From: Mesorhizobium sangaii
GTDB taxonomy: Bacteria; Pseudomonadota; Alphaproteobacteria; Rhizobiales; Rhizobiaceae
Length of the DNA stretch: 64,000 nucleotides
Reading direction: 5' to 3'
NCBI RefSeq assembly: GCF_014207355.1
Contig: NZ_JACHEF010000005.1
Coordinates: forward strand, 434,001 to 498,000
A program made the translations under genes and the position numbers. The notes under the pieces were generated by a model. The model saw only the letters and a list, made by a program, of their open reading frames with translations, made no database searches and had not been told where the DNA came from. Numbering within the stretch: position 1 is the stretch's first letter; every line of letters begins with the position of its first letter. Positions 1 to 7,923 of this stretch are shown piece by piece.

Positions 1-2
1 GC

Positions 3-140
3 GGACATGCCGCCTTCTGGAAAATGGTCGATATCCTGCACGACATCGAGGAAGAGTGGCGCGCGGAGCTCGGACCGGAACGCTTTGCCCAACTGAAAGC
101 GCTGCTGTTTGTCGTCTGGGACAGCCCGCTGGCGCGCTGA
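3..140 (+). CDS. MarR-family regulator, C-terminal fragment
   Basis: An open frame enters from the left edge and stops at 138-140. The roughly 45 visible residues form an amphipathic helix pair with the pattern GHAAFWKMVDILHDIEEEW followed by GPERFAQLKALL. This resembles the last dimerisation helices of MarR-type winged-helix regulators, which often carry an E-x-E-W then LGPERF-like stretch. The DNA-binding part lies outside the window, so family membership is inferred only from this tail. The next gene is on the opposite strand and convergent, so nothing about its targets can be read here. Confidence 0.55.
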   Translation, partial: GHAAFWKMVDILHDIEEEWRAELGPERFAQLKALLFVVWDSPLAR

Positions 141-179
141 GCTGCCCCCTGGGATGCAACGAAATGTCCTGGCAGGTGC

Positions 180-1085
180 CTACTGCAGCTGCGGCTTCTT
201 GAGGAAACTGCCGCGGTCGGCCGATTTGACGCGCAGCCACGTTTCGCGGCCGTCGCGCAGCACCCGCATCGGGATCTCCGCGCCGGCCGAGCCGCTCTCC
301 CACAGCTTGCGATAGAAATCGGCCAGCCCATCGACTGCGCCGTCACGAATGTCGGAGATGATGTCGCCCTGACGCAGGCCGGCCTTGGCGGCCGGGCCAC
401 CTTCGGTCACGCTCATCACCACCACCTTGCCGTCGCTTTCGGCCGACAAGGCGCCGAGCCACGGGCGCGGCGGCCTGGCCACATGGCCGCGCGTCAGGAG
501 ATCGTCGAGAATGGGCGGCAACAGGTCGATCGGCACCACCATGTTGATGTCGGCGACCTCGCCGTTGCGGCTCATCTGCAGGCGCAGCGAACCGATGCCG
601 AGCAGCGAGCCGTCGGCGCCGAACAGTCCGGCACCACCCCAGGACGGGTGCGCGGGCGCGATGAAGATCGCCTCGTCGAGCAGATACTCCCAATAGCCGG
701 CGAATTCCTGCTTGGTGACGATCCTGGCCTGCACCGACTGGCCAACGCCGTCGGCCAGCACCACGGCGTCGCCGATCCTGGCCTTGCCGGCATCGCCGAG
801 CGCCACCGCCGGCAGGCCGAGCGGCGCCAGCGCCTGCACCAGGCCGAAGCCCGATTCCTGGTCATAGGCCAGCGCGTGCGCCGGGATGACGCGGCCGTCA
901 TGACTGGTCAGCCAGACCTCTTCCGCTTCGGTGATGAGATAGCCGATGGTCAGCACCAGCCCGTCGTTGCGGATGACGACGCCGCTGCCTTCCCTGAGCG
1001 TGCCCAGGGCACCCGCCGTAAAGGCATCCTCCGGAACGGTGGCCCGTACGGCAACGACCGAGCGCGGATTGGGATTGATGGTCAT
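180..1085 (-). CDS. HtrA/trypsin-like protein with PDZ domain, catalytically dead
   Basis: A 301-residue protein with a trypsin-fold region (about 10-190) followed by a PDZ domain (about 205-295, with GPAAKAGLRQGDIIS typical of HtrA PDZ domains). The start is placed at 1085 because AGGA lies just upstream; the open frame extends to 1244 without looking coding. Aligned by eye to HtrA motifs, the histidine site reads VLTIGYLI (Tyr49 at the His position), the aspartate site reads ESGFGLV (Gly79) and the serine site reads PSWGGAG (Trp149). All three catalytic residues are therefore replaced. There is no signal peptide. It is probably a binding or scaffold protein rather than a protease. The fold is clear; the role is unknown. 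Confidence 0.8.
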   Translation of the reverse strand: MTINPNPRSVVAVRATVPEDAFTAGALGTLREGSGVVIRNDGLVLTIGYLITEAEEVWLTSHDGRVIPAHALAYDQESGFGLVQALAPLGLPAVALGDAGKARIGDAVVLADGVGQSVQARIVTKQEFAGYWEYLLDEAIFIAPAHPSWGGAGLFGADGSLLGIGSLRLQMSRNGEVADINMVVPIDLLPPILDDLLTRGHVARPPRPWLGALSAESDGKVVVMSVTEGGPAAKAGLRQGDIISDIRDGAVDGLADFYRKLWESGSAGAEIPMRVLRDGRETWLRVKSADRGSFLKKPQLQ

Positions 1086-1325
1086 GCTGTCATTCCTGGA
1101 TAGGTGATATTTCCATAGGTATGCCGCTAGCGAGATGGTGCAAGGGGTGAGAAGCGGTTCGCGTAGCCACTGGCACGATGAATTCGCTTCGCGAACCGGC
1201 TGACCACCCCACCAAGGGAAGGGAAACGGACCCTCCGTCAACAATAGTTCAACGCAAGTTGAACTTCCACATCTGAAACCCTAGTTGTAAGTCGACCTGC
1301 CCATTCTTCCCCACGAGGCCCTGAG

Positions 1326-2192
1326 ATGACCGACTACACCCCGCCGAAAGTATGGACCTGGAACAAGCCGAATGGCGGCACCTTTGCCAGCATCAACCGG
1401 CCGATCGCCGGGCCGACGCACGACAAGGACCTGCCCGTCGGCAAGCACCCGCTGCAGCTCTATTCGCTGGCGACGCCGAACGGCGTCAAGGTGACCGTCA
1501 TGCTGGAGGAACTTCTGGCGCGCGGCCACCAGGGCGTCGAATATGATGCCTGGCTGATCCGCATCAACGATGGCGACCAGTTCGGCAGCGGCTTCGTCGA
1601 GGTCAATCCCAATTCCAAGATTCCCGCCTTGATGGACCGCAGCGGCAAGACCCCGGTGCGCATCTTCGAATCCGGCTCGATCCTCGTCTATCTGGCCGAA
1701 AAATTCGGCGAATTCCTGCCGACCGAACAGCCGGCCCGCGCCGAGGTGCTGTCCTGGCTGTTCTGGCAGATGGGTTCTGCGCCGTATCTGGGCGGCGGCT
1801 TCGGCCATTTCTACGCTTATGCGCCGGAAAAATTCGAATATGCCATCGACCGCTTCTCGATGGAGGTGAAGCGCCAGATGGACGTGCTCGACCATCGGCT
1901 GGCCGAGACCGAATATCTCGGTGGCAAGGACTACAGCATCGCCGACATGGCGGTTTGGCCCTGGTATGGCGGGCTGGCGCTCGGCCGCATGTACAATGAT
2001 TCCGGCGAGTTCCTGTCCGTGCAGGAGTATAAGCATGTGCAGCGCTGGGCCAAGGCGATCGACGCACGCCCGGCGGTCAAGCGCGGCCGCATGGTCAACC
2101 GCGCCTTCGGTGAACCCGCCATGCAGTTGCATGAGCGCCACGACGCCCGCGATTTTGAGACGAACACGCAGGACAAGCTGGCCGCCGAATAG
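1326..2192 (+). CDS. yghU: Glutathione S-transferase, YghU/Nu class
   Basis: A 288-residue cytosolic glutathione transferase of the Nu class, which includes E. coli YghU and has disulfide-bond reductase activity toward small disulfides. The N-terminal extension with NRPIAGPTHDKDLPVGKHPLQLYS before the thioredoxin fold is characteristic of YghU and absent from ordinary GSTs. The G-site motif FVEVNPNSKIPAL and the ESGSILVYLAEKFG stretch follow, then the all-helical C-terminal domain with DYSIADMAVWPWY. The length matches the family. A GAGG ribosome-binding site precedes the ATG. It stands alone and is followed by a hairpin terminator at 2219-2258. Confidence 0.93.
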   Translation: MTDYTPPKVWTWNKPNGGTFASINRPIAGPTHDKDLPVGKHPLQLYSLATPNGVKVTVMLEELLARGHQGVEYDAWLIRINDGDQFGSGFVEVNPNSKIPALMDRSGKTPVRIFESGSILVYLAEKFGEFLPTEQPARAEVLSWLFWQMGSAPYLGGGFGHFYAYAPEKFEYAIDRFSMEVKRQMDVLDHRLAETEYLGGKDYSIADMAVWPWYGGLALGRMYNDSGEFLSVQEYKHVQRWAKAIDARPAVKRGRMVNRAFGEPAMQLHERHDARDFETNTQDKLAAE

Positions 2193-2218
2193 GCCACGGC
2201 AATGCCTGCCTCAGAGGA

Positions 2219-2258
2219 AAGCCCGCCACCGACGCGAATGTTGGTGACGGGCTTCTTC
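2219..2258 (+). terminator. Intrinsic terminator after yghU
   Basis: Arms AGCCCGCCACC (2220-2230) and GGTGACGGGCT (2243-2253) pair with one mismatch around a 12-nt loop and are followed by TCTTCC. It lies 27 bases after the yghU stop and between convergent genes. Confidence 0.7.
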
Positions 2259-2302
2259 CAAGGCAAGTCTGACGTGGGCAATCCCCTATCTCGGGGCCTC
2301 GC

Positions 2303-2605
2303 TCAGTTCAGAACCTCGACGATCTGATGGGTGTCGGGATCGACCAGGACAGTCTGGTCATTGATGACGGCGACGCGATACTTGACGTTGGGCACCTCGC
2401 GCAATTGAACCGTATCCGGCACCGGCGAGCCGAGCTTGAGCTCGACGCCCAGAAGTTTGACCGACGCCAGTGGCTCCTTCTTGATGTATTCGCGAACGAT
2501 AGTTTTTTGCTCCGGCTGGACGACGATGACGTCTTGCGCCATCGCTGCACCAAAGCCGCTCATCAGGACGACCACAGCCGCCGCACTCGAAAGATAAAGT
2601 TTCAT
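2303..2605 (-). CDS. DUF1236 exported protein
   Basis: A 100-residue protein. The start at 2605 is chosen because GGAGA lies 5-9 bases upstream and because it places a clean signal peptide at the N-terminus (MKLYLSSAAAVVVLMSGFGA, cleavage likely after AMA). The mature part contains the DUF1236 pattern: a charged REYIKKE segment, then VPNVKYRVAVINDQTVLVDPDTHQIVEVL. DUF1236 proteins are small periplasmic proteins common in Rhizobiales, usually in several copies, with no settled function. The upstream region (2680-2830) is strikingly AT-rich for this genome and probably contains its promoter. Confidence 0.85.
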   Translation of the reverse strand: MKLYLSSAAAVVVLMSGFGAAMAQDVIVVQPEQKTIVREYIKKEPLASVKLLGVELKLGSPVPDTVQLREVPNVKYRVAVINDQTVLVDPDTHQIVEVLN

Positions 2606-3509
2606 GACAATCTCCATAAGGGCTATCTGAAAATCCGCCCTGCATGAAAACTCCATGGATGCCTTGAAGTTCCATATCGAATTTCAGAATAAAGAGATAA
2701 TGACATTGGCTTTTCCACCAGCACGTATACTTTTGTTTCTTTTCGAAAAATAGGTAAATATATTTGAAATAATTAGAATAAATTGCACGTCCGGCCGATC
2801 CCAGATTCGAATTTTCGGATCTGACAAAACGCACCAGCCAAGCCGACGGGTGATTGTCCCAACGGCAAGTTCACCCTCGTTTCGGACGACGACCACGAAA
2901 AGAGCCGCATCGGTTTCGCCCGCAATCCATCAAAGGGGCGATTTGTTGCATAGGAACGGCTAACGTAGAGAACGCAATGTCGTTCCCTCCGCCTTCATCA
3001 AGCGGCACGAAAAAGGCCCGCTTTGCCGGGAGCAAAGCGGGCCTCAGACGAAGTGGCCGGAGGTGGCAGTCCTCACAGGTCACACTCAAAACGCCAAGCG
3101 CCGCCTCTTGGTTCCAACCTTGGCATCCTGCGCCGCCGTGGCGGTGGTGGTGGCGGCCTTTGCCGCGCTGTGGCCATAACGTCAGGGCTGCCAGCGGGGG
3201 CCATTTTCGGTGCCGCGATCGCGGCGAAGACGCCTGGCCGGGTAGCGTTTTTCCCGATCCCGACCTCGCGAAACGACCGCGTCATTATATCGCGTTTGAC
3301 TAAAATACCGGAACGTCCAATGCACATTGCCGGAACCGAACAGGGCCCCTCGGACCTTTGCGGCCGGCACCTAAGACCTTGGTCCTAGACGAAAACGCAA
3401 ACGGCCGATGTGGCCCGGATTGAAGTCAGGAGAAGGGAACATCTCGCTTTGGCTGTCGTTTGTCGCGATGTCTACGGCGCCGCCGGATCCATGTCGGGAG
3501 GACAGAACA
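2606..3509. other. 900-bp gap without a convincing gene
   Basis: No open frame here has a good start and a recognisable product. About 2680-2830 is AT-rich, unlike its surroundings. Position 3011-3044 holds a strong hairpin oriented as a minus-strand terminator. Just upstream of that hairpin on the minus strand (about 3068-3165) one frame reads an Ala/Thr-rich stretch ending in Lys/Arg (TKRRRLAF then stop). It has no usable start within its open frame, so it may be a gene remnant. Confidence 0.6.
3011..3044 (-). terminator. Strong hairpin terminator, minus strand, orphan
   Basis: Perfect 13-bp arms (3014-3026 and 3032-3044; arm AGGCCCGCTTTGC) surround a 5-nt loop. On the minus strand the stem runs directly into TTTTTC, giving the classical intrinsic-terminator shape. 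No recognised minus-strand gene ends here. Confidence 0.7.
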
Positions 3510-3716
3510 ATGCCGCATCGATCCACCATCGTCAAAACAGGCAACGGCCCGGTCACGGCGATTGCCGTGCTGATGGTGGGATTGATGGCGGTGGGGATGG
3601 TGTTTCTCGTCCTGGGCGGCGCGCTCTACCTCAACGAACAGCCGTCGGATCAACGTGCGCTGTCGTCCCTTCCTGCCCGATCGATTCAGGCGACCGATAG
3701 CAGCGCGGCAAACTGA
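3510..3716 (+). CDS. Small single-pass membrane protein
   Basis: A 68-residue protein of unknown function. The ATG at 3510 has an excellent GGGAGGA ribosome-binding site 7 bases upstream, which supports this start over the upstream in-frame one. Residues about 12-38 form one hydrophobic helix (TAIAVLMVGLMAVGMVFLVLG) followed by a short polar tail with LNEQPSDQRA. No family is recognised. It has no operon partner on the same strand. Confidence 0.6.
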   Translation: MPHRSTIVKTGNGPVTAIAVLMVGLMAVGMVFLVLGGALYLNEQPSDQRALSSLPARSIQATDSSAAN

Positions 3717-4095
3717 TCGGGCTCCGCCCTCGGCGGAACATCCAGCCGCCTTTTCGAATCGACAGCGACCCGCCGGCCAAGTTTGGCGTTGAGGAAAATC
3801 GTCCGATGCGGCAAGAAAGAGAAACTGTTTCACGCCGTGATGACCACGACGCCGAATCTGCACTTTGGTCCCGGCCTATTCCGCTTTCGCGGAAGTGTCG
3901 GCCGGCGGGCGATGTGCAATGGTGTCGATGCGGCGGTACGAGCCGCCCTGGTTGACGCGGGCGCCCGAGCCATCCCAACAATGCGCCCCCCCGCCCGCGT
4001 CGACCACGGCATCCGCTTGGCATCGTCCGATCCGCACCAGCCGACATGCCGTCGCGCGAAGCGACGATCAGCCTGCCGCGAAATTCGTTGCAGCT
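3717..4095. other. Intergenic, nothing recognised
   Basis: This 379-bp stretch lies between a plus-strand small membrane gene and a convergent minus-strand hydrolase. Open frames here are arginine-rich shadows with no plausible start or family, and no strong hairpin was seen. Confidence 0.5.
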
Positions 4096-4647
4096 TCAGC
4101 CGCCGACCAGCGCCTTCGTCGTCACCAGATTGACGCCGGCCTCGGCGAATTCATCATTGTGGCGAGTGATGATCTGCCGGGCGCTCTCGCTGGCGCTGTC
4201 CAATGTGCTGTGCGCATCGGAGACCACGGTGACGCCGAGCCCTCTGGCCATCGCGCCCTTGACGGTCGCAGCCACGCAAAAATCGGTCTGCGCGCCCAGC
4301 AGCACGACAGCACCGGCGCCCTGCCCGGCTACCCAGTCGCCAAGGGCTGCATTGCTGAAGGCATTGCCGACGCTCTTGGCGAAAGTCGGCTCGTCTACGG
4401 CCTGGCCGAGAGCGGGCCACACCGGCCAACCCGGCTCACCCGGCGCCAGCGGATCGCCCGCCGGTCCGTCATGCCTGACAAAGGCGACCTTGCGCCCGCC
4501 GCGCCGCGCCCAGTCGATCACCGCCCGGGCACGGTCGGCAATGGCTGACGCCTCGTGGATCGGCGGCTCGTGCACGCCGTCGAACATGCCGGTCTGCAGG
4601 TCGATCACGATGAGCGGCGCGTTGTCCGCAAGGCTGGGTGCTGGCAT
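4096..4647 (-). CDS. Isochorismatase-like cysteine hydrolase
   Basis: A 183-residue cytoplasmic hydrolase of the isochorismatase superfamily, which hydrolyses amides or enol ethers such as nicotinamide and N-carbamoyl compounds. The catalytic triad is visible: Asp16 in LIVIDLQTG, Lys91 in PTFAKSVGNAF and Cys124 in GAQTDFCVAAT. The cis-peptide region before the cysteine (LLGAQTDFC) is typical. Length matches the family. Substrate cannot be deduced: the neighbours (WD40 protein and an intergenic gap) give no pathway context. The ribosome-binding site is weak, but the motif spacing fits this start. Confidence 0.88.
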   Translation of the reverse strand: MPAPSLADNAPLIVIDLQTGMFDGVHEPPIHEASAIADRARAVIDWARRGGRKVAFVRHDGPAGDPLAPGEPGWPVWPALGQAVDEPTFAKSVGNAFSNAALGDWVAGQGAGAVVLLGAQTDFCVAATVKGAMARGLGVTVVSDAHSTLDSASESARQIITRHNDEFAEAGVNLVTTKALVGG

Positions 4648-4689
4648 GGTTTTTACATAGCACGACGGGCAAGGTGATCAAGATTGCAT

Positions 4690-6297
4690 TCACCCCGGCG
4701 CGCCCGCAAACAGCACCACGCCGTCGCCGCCCGCGGCCGGCCAGTCGCGGATGGTGCGGTCGTAGCCGCCGGTCAGCACCGTGCCGTCGGCGGCGAAGGC
4801 CACCGCATAGATCGGGCCGGTCTGGCTGTCGAACATGGCGACCTGATTGCCGGTTTCCATGTCCCACAGGCGCGCCGTGCCGTCGAGCGAACCGGAGACC
4901 AGGCGCTTGCCGTCGGCCGACAGTGCCAGCGTGTAGACGGTGCCCTCATGGCCCTCGAAGCGGCGCACTTCGCGGCCGCTGTCGAGATCCCAGAGCTTGA
5001 TCGTGTAGTCGCCGCTGCCGGTGATCAGATGGTGGCCGTCGGCGGCGAACACCGCGCCATAGGTGCCTTGCTCATGCCCGTGCCAGCTGCGCAGTTGCTT
5101 GCCGCTGTCGATGTCCCAAAGTTTGAGCGTGCCATCGATGCTGCCTGAGACGGCCCGAGTGCCGTCGGGCGAGACGGCGACAGCGCTGACCGACCAGTCG
5201 TGCCCGCTCATCACATGCAGCACGGTGCCCTTCTCCAGGTCCCAGACGATGACATTGCCGGTCTCGTGGCCGGTCACGGCGCGCTTGCCGTCGGGGCTGA
5301 TCGCCAGCTTGTTGACACCGCCATTCTCGCCCGCCGAAAAGACATGCAGCACCGCGCCATCGGAAAGTTTCCGCTGCACGATCTCGCCGTCGTCGCCGGC
5401 GGTCAGCGCGCTGACGCCATCGGGCATGAACAGCGCGGTGCGCACCATGTCCTTGTGGGCGCCGAGGGTGCGGATCAGGTGCTTGCCGGCAATGTCCCAG
5501 AGCTTGATCGTGTGGTCGGTGCTGGCGCTCATAATCGAGTGCCCGTCGGGCGCCACCGCAAGCCAGACGACAGCGTCGCGATGACCCTCGGGTTCAGTCG
5601 GCAGCGGTGGCGGAGCCGGGGGCAGCGGTGCGACGGTCGGTGGCGGGATGACCGCGACCTCCGGCGGTGTCGGAACGGTGGGCGTCGGCGGCGTTGGCGG
5701 TGGCGGAGGCGCGAGCGCAGGCGGAGTCGGCGGTAGGTTGGCCGCTTCCGGTGGTGGCGGGGGTGGAGATGGCGCGGGCGCCGCCGCTGGCGGTGGAACT
5801 GCCGGCTCTTGGGCCGGCGGCGCGCTGGCGACGTCCTGCCCCTTCGGCTCGTCAGCCTTGGGTTCATTCTGCTTGGGCTCGACGGACTTGGGTTCGCCGG
5901 GCTGGCTGGCAATCTCGCCACCGCGATCATGCCAGGGGCCGAACCTGTCGACAGCCAGCGCCGCAAGCACAACCAATGGCAGGGCGAGACATACCTTGCG
6001 TAGGCCGGACCTGCTGGTGTCTTGCACCTCCGCCGCGCGGCCGAACAGCGGGGCGCCGGCCTGATGGTTCGGGCGCCCCGGCAGAAGACCTGCCCAGAAC
6101 AGCAGCGCGCCAAGCAGGCAAGCGAGGGCCGCCACCACCAATCCGGCCAACCGCATCAAGGCGGAATCCCCGGCGAAAGACGAGACACCGCGCCAGGCGA
6201 CGACTGCATCGCCAAGCACCAGCCAGGCGCGCCAGACGCAAGCTACGGCCATCACCAGCAGGATGATTGCAATCAGCCTGTCGACGACTCTGTTCAT
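4690..6297 (-). CDS. Membrane-anchored WD40 beta-propeller protein
   Basis: A 535-residue protein. Residues about 8-30 and 48-70 are hydrophobic membrane segments, and a third lies near 100-117. A long linker follows: Glu/Lys/Pro repeats such as SVEPKQNEPKADEPK, then a proline-rich stretch (about 155-235). The C-terminal 300 residues contain seven WD40 repeats with recurring GH...V..VA.SPDG...SGS.D.T.KLWD, enough for one closed seven-bladed propeller. Bacterial WD40 proteins of this form act as interaction platforms; the partner is unknown here. A GAGGGGG ribosome-binding site precedes the start. It is the only gene of its unit. Confidence 0.85.
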   Translation of the reverse strand: MNRVVDRLIAIILLVMAVACVWRAWLVLGDAVVAWRGVSSFAGDSALMRLAGLVVAALACLLGALLFWAGLLPGRPNHQAGAPLFGRAAEVQDTSRSGLRKVCLALPLVVLAALAVDRFGPWHDRGGEIASQPGEPKSVEPKQNEPKADEPKGQDVASAPPAQEPAVPPPAAAPAPSPPPPPPEAANLPPTPPALAPPPPPTPPTPTVPTPPEVAVIPPPTVAPLPPAPPPLPTEPEGHRDAVVWLAVAPDGHSIMSASTDHTIKLWDIAGKHLIRTLGAHKDMVRTALFMPDGVSALTAGDDGEIVQRKLSDGAVLHVFSAGENGGVNKLAISPDGKRAVTGHETGNVIVWDLEKGTVLHVMSGHDWSVSAVAVSPDGTRAVSGSIDGTLKLWDIDSGKQLRSWHGHEQGTYGAVFAADGHHLITGSGDYTIKLWDLDSGREVRRFEGHEGTVYTLALSADGKRLVSGSLDGTARLWDMETGNQVAMFDSQTGPIYAVAFAADGTVLTGGYDRTIRDWPAAGGDGVVLFAGAPG

Positions 6298-6442
6298 CGG
6301 CCCCCCTCGGCGCCATCGCAGCTTTCGCCCTGCGTGGCACGCGGCACAGTTCAGTTTATGAGATTACCAGTGGAAAAGGTGTTCGCAAAATGGCGCATGC
6401 GAAAGGGGCGGCATCGAGGCTCCCGACAAGTTTACGCCACGC

Positions 6443-7213
6443 TCACCTGAGCTCCACCCAGACCGGCGCGTGGTCGCTGGCGCCGTCCCCGCCGCGCACT
6501 TCGCGGTCGATGCCGGCGGCGATGAGACGGCGCGGCAGCGCCTTCGACAGCAGGATGTGGTCGAGCCGGAGCCCTGCGTCGCGCGGCCAGCGGTTGCGGC
6601 GATAATCCCAGAATGTGTAGAGTGTCTCCTTCGGGTGCTTCTTGCGCAGCGCGTCGGTCCAGCCCTGCTCGATCAGGCGGGCGAAGGACGCCCGGCTTTC
6701 TGGCTGGACCAGCGCATTGTCGTCATAGGAGCGGGTGGCATAGATGTCGCGCGGCTCGGGCACGATGTTGTAGTCGCCGGCCAGCACCACCGGCAGGCCA
6801 GTGTCCAACAACTGCTCGGCGTGTGTTTCCAGCCGTTCATGCCAGGCGAGCTTGTAGGCGAATTTCGGGCCAGGCTGGGGGTTGCCATTCGGCGCATAGA
6901 GGCAAGCGATGACGATGCCGTTCACCGCCGCTTCGATGTAGCGGCTCTGCTTGTCGGCGTCGTCGCCGGGCAGCACGTCGCGGGTCAGCACCGGTTCCGA
7001 ACCTCGCGCCAGGATGGCGACGCCGTTCCAGGTCGGCTCGCCCTTCCACACCGCGCCATAGCCCGCCGCGGCCAATGCCGAGCGCGGAAACTGCGTGTCG
7101 CGCGCCTTCAGCTCCTGCAGGCACACGACATCCGGCTTTGCCGTCGCCAGCCATGCCAGCAGGTTCTCCAGCCGGCTGTTGATGTTGTTGATGTTGAAGG
7201 AGGCGATTTTCAT
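6443..7213 (-). CDS. xthA: Exonuclease III
   Basis: A 256-residue enzyme of the exonuclease III/AP endonuclease family, cutting DNA at abasic sites and removing 3' blocking groups. The metal and catalytic motifs are in place: N-terminal KIASFNINNI, the glutamate in CLQELKA, GDYNIVPEPRD, and the terminal SDHAPVWVEL with the catalytic Asp-His pair. Length matches bacterial XthA. It starts 4 bases after the stop of the alpha/beta hydrolase gene, so both are likely cotranscribed. They lie downstream of the Ku/LigD end-joining genes on the same strand. Confidence 0.93.
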   Translation of the reverse strand: MKIASFNINNINSRLENLLAWLATAKPDVVCLQELKARDTQFPRSALAAAGYGAVWKGEPTWNGVAILARGSEPVLTRDVLPGDDADKQSRYIEAAVNGIVIACLYAPNGNPQPGPKFAYKLAWHERLETHAEQLLDTGLPVVLAGDYNIVPEPRDIYATRSYDDNALVQPESRASFARLIEQGWTDALRKKHPKETLYTFWDYRRNRWPRDAGLRLDHILLSKALPRRLIAAGIDREVRGGDGASDHAPVWVELR

Positions 7214-7217
7214 CGGC

Positions 7218-7862
7218 TCAGGAAACGACCCGGCCCGTCCACGCCTTCACTGCCTCGGCCAGCGTCTTCAAATGATCGGCAGTCGAAAATCCTGAAACGC
7301 TCTTGCGCGGTTTGAGATCATGGTCGCCATCCTTCAGCCAGACGATTTCGATCTGGTCGGAAAGCGCGTAAGTCGCCACCTCCTCCCTGGTCCCGAACTC
7401 GTCGCGCGTACCCTGGAAGATCAGCGTCGGCGTCTTCAGGTCGGCGAGATGCTTGGTCCGCAACTGCTCAGGCTTGGCCGGCGGATGAAAGGGATAGCCG
7501 AGGCACAACAGGCCCGATATCTCGCCCTTGGCAAACATCTCGTCGGCGACCATCGAGGCGACGCGCCCGCCCATCGACTTGCCGCCGATGATGAGCGGGC
7601 CGGTCACGCCCTTCGCCCTGAGGTCGGCGATCGCCTTGACATATTCCGGGTTCACCGTCTCGGCCCGCGGCGGCGGCTTGCGGTGCCCGTAGCGGCGGGC
7701 GGCCATGTAGTGGAATTCGAAGCGCGCGACCTGGAAGCCAGTCGCCGCCAGCGATTTGGCGGTGGCCGTCATCGAGGGAGAATCCATTGACGCGACGGCG
7801 CCATGAGCGAGCAGGATGGTGACGGGGGCGGTGTCGGGGCCGTCGAAGAGGAACGTGGTCAT
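7218..7862 (-). CDS. Alpha/beta hydrolase (KANL3/Tex30-like, dienelactone hydrolase fold)
   Basis: A 214-residue hydrolase. The nucleophile elbow is GGKSMGGR with Ser96; LLAHGAVASMDS near the N-terminus is the oxyanion-hole strand-turn, LIFQGTRDEFG carries the acid and GDHDLKPRK the histidine. This arrangement matches the KANL3/Tex30 group of alpha/beta hydrolases often annotated only as 'hydrolase' in bacteria. A TGGAG ribosome-binding site supports the start. It is separated from xthA by 4 bases. A 9-bp hairpin (7885-7907) lies between it and the upstream TPR gene and could reduce readthrough. Substrate unknown. Confidence 0.82.
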   Translation of the reverse strand: MTTFLFDGPDTAPVTILLAHGAVASMDSPSMTATAKSLAATGFQVARFEFHYMAARRYGHRKPPPRAETVNPEYVKAIADLRAKGVTGPLIIGGKSMGGRVASMVADEMFAKGEISGLLCLGYPFHPPAKPEQLRTKHLADLKTPTLIFQGTRDEFGTREEVATYALSDQIEIVWLKDGDHDLKPRKSVSGFSTADHLKTLAEAVKAWTGRVVS

Positions 7863-7884
7863 CGGAACTCCAACGTTGGCGACA

Positions 7885-7907
7885 CCTTCTCCCCTTGTGG
7901 GAGAAGG
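7885..7907. repeat. Palindromic intergenic repeat (Rhizobiales type)
   Basis: CCTTCTCCC (7885-7893) and GGGAGAAGG (7899-7907) form a perfect 9-bp stem with a CTTGT loop. The sequence resembles the short palindromic elements scattered between genes in Rhizobiales genomes; related copies occur here at 54260-54283 and 54363-54416. Confidence 0.6.
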
Positions 7908-7923
7908 GAAAATCAGCGCACCC

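Noticed and set aside
3073..3327. Minus-strand frame ending before the orphan terminator
   Set aside because: Poly-Pro/Arg stretch, no start signal and no family; a neighbouring frame looks slightly more coding but has no start. Left as unresolved.
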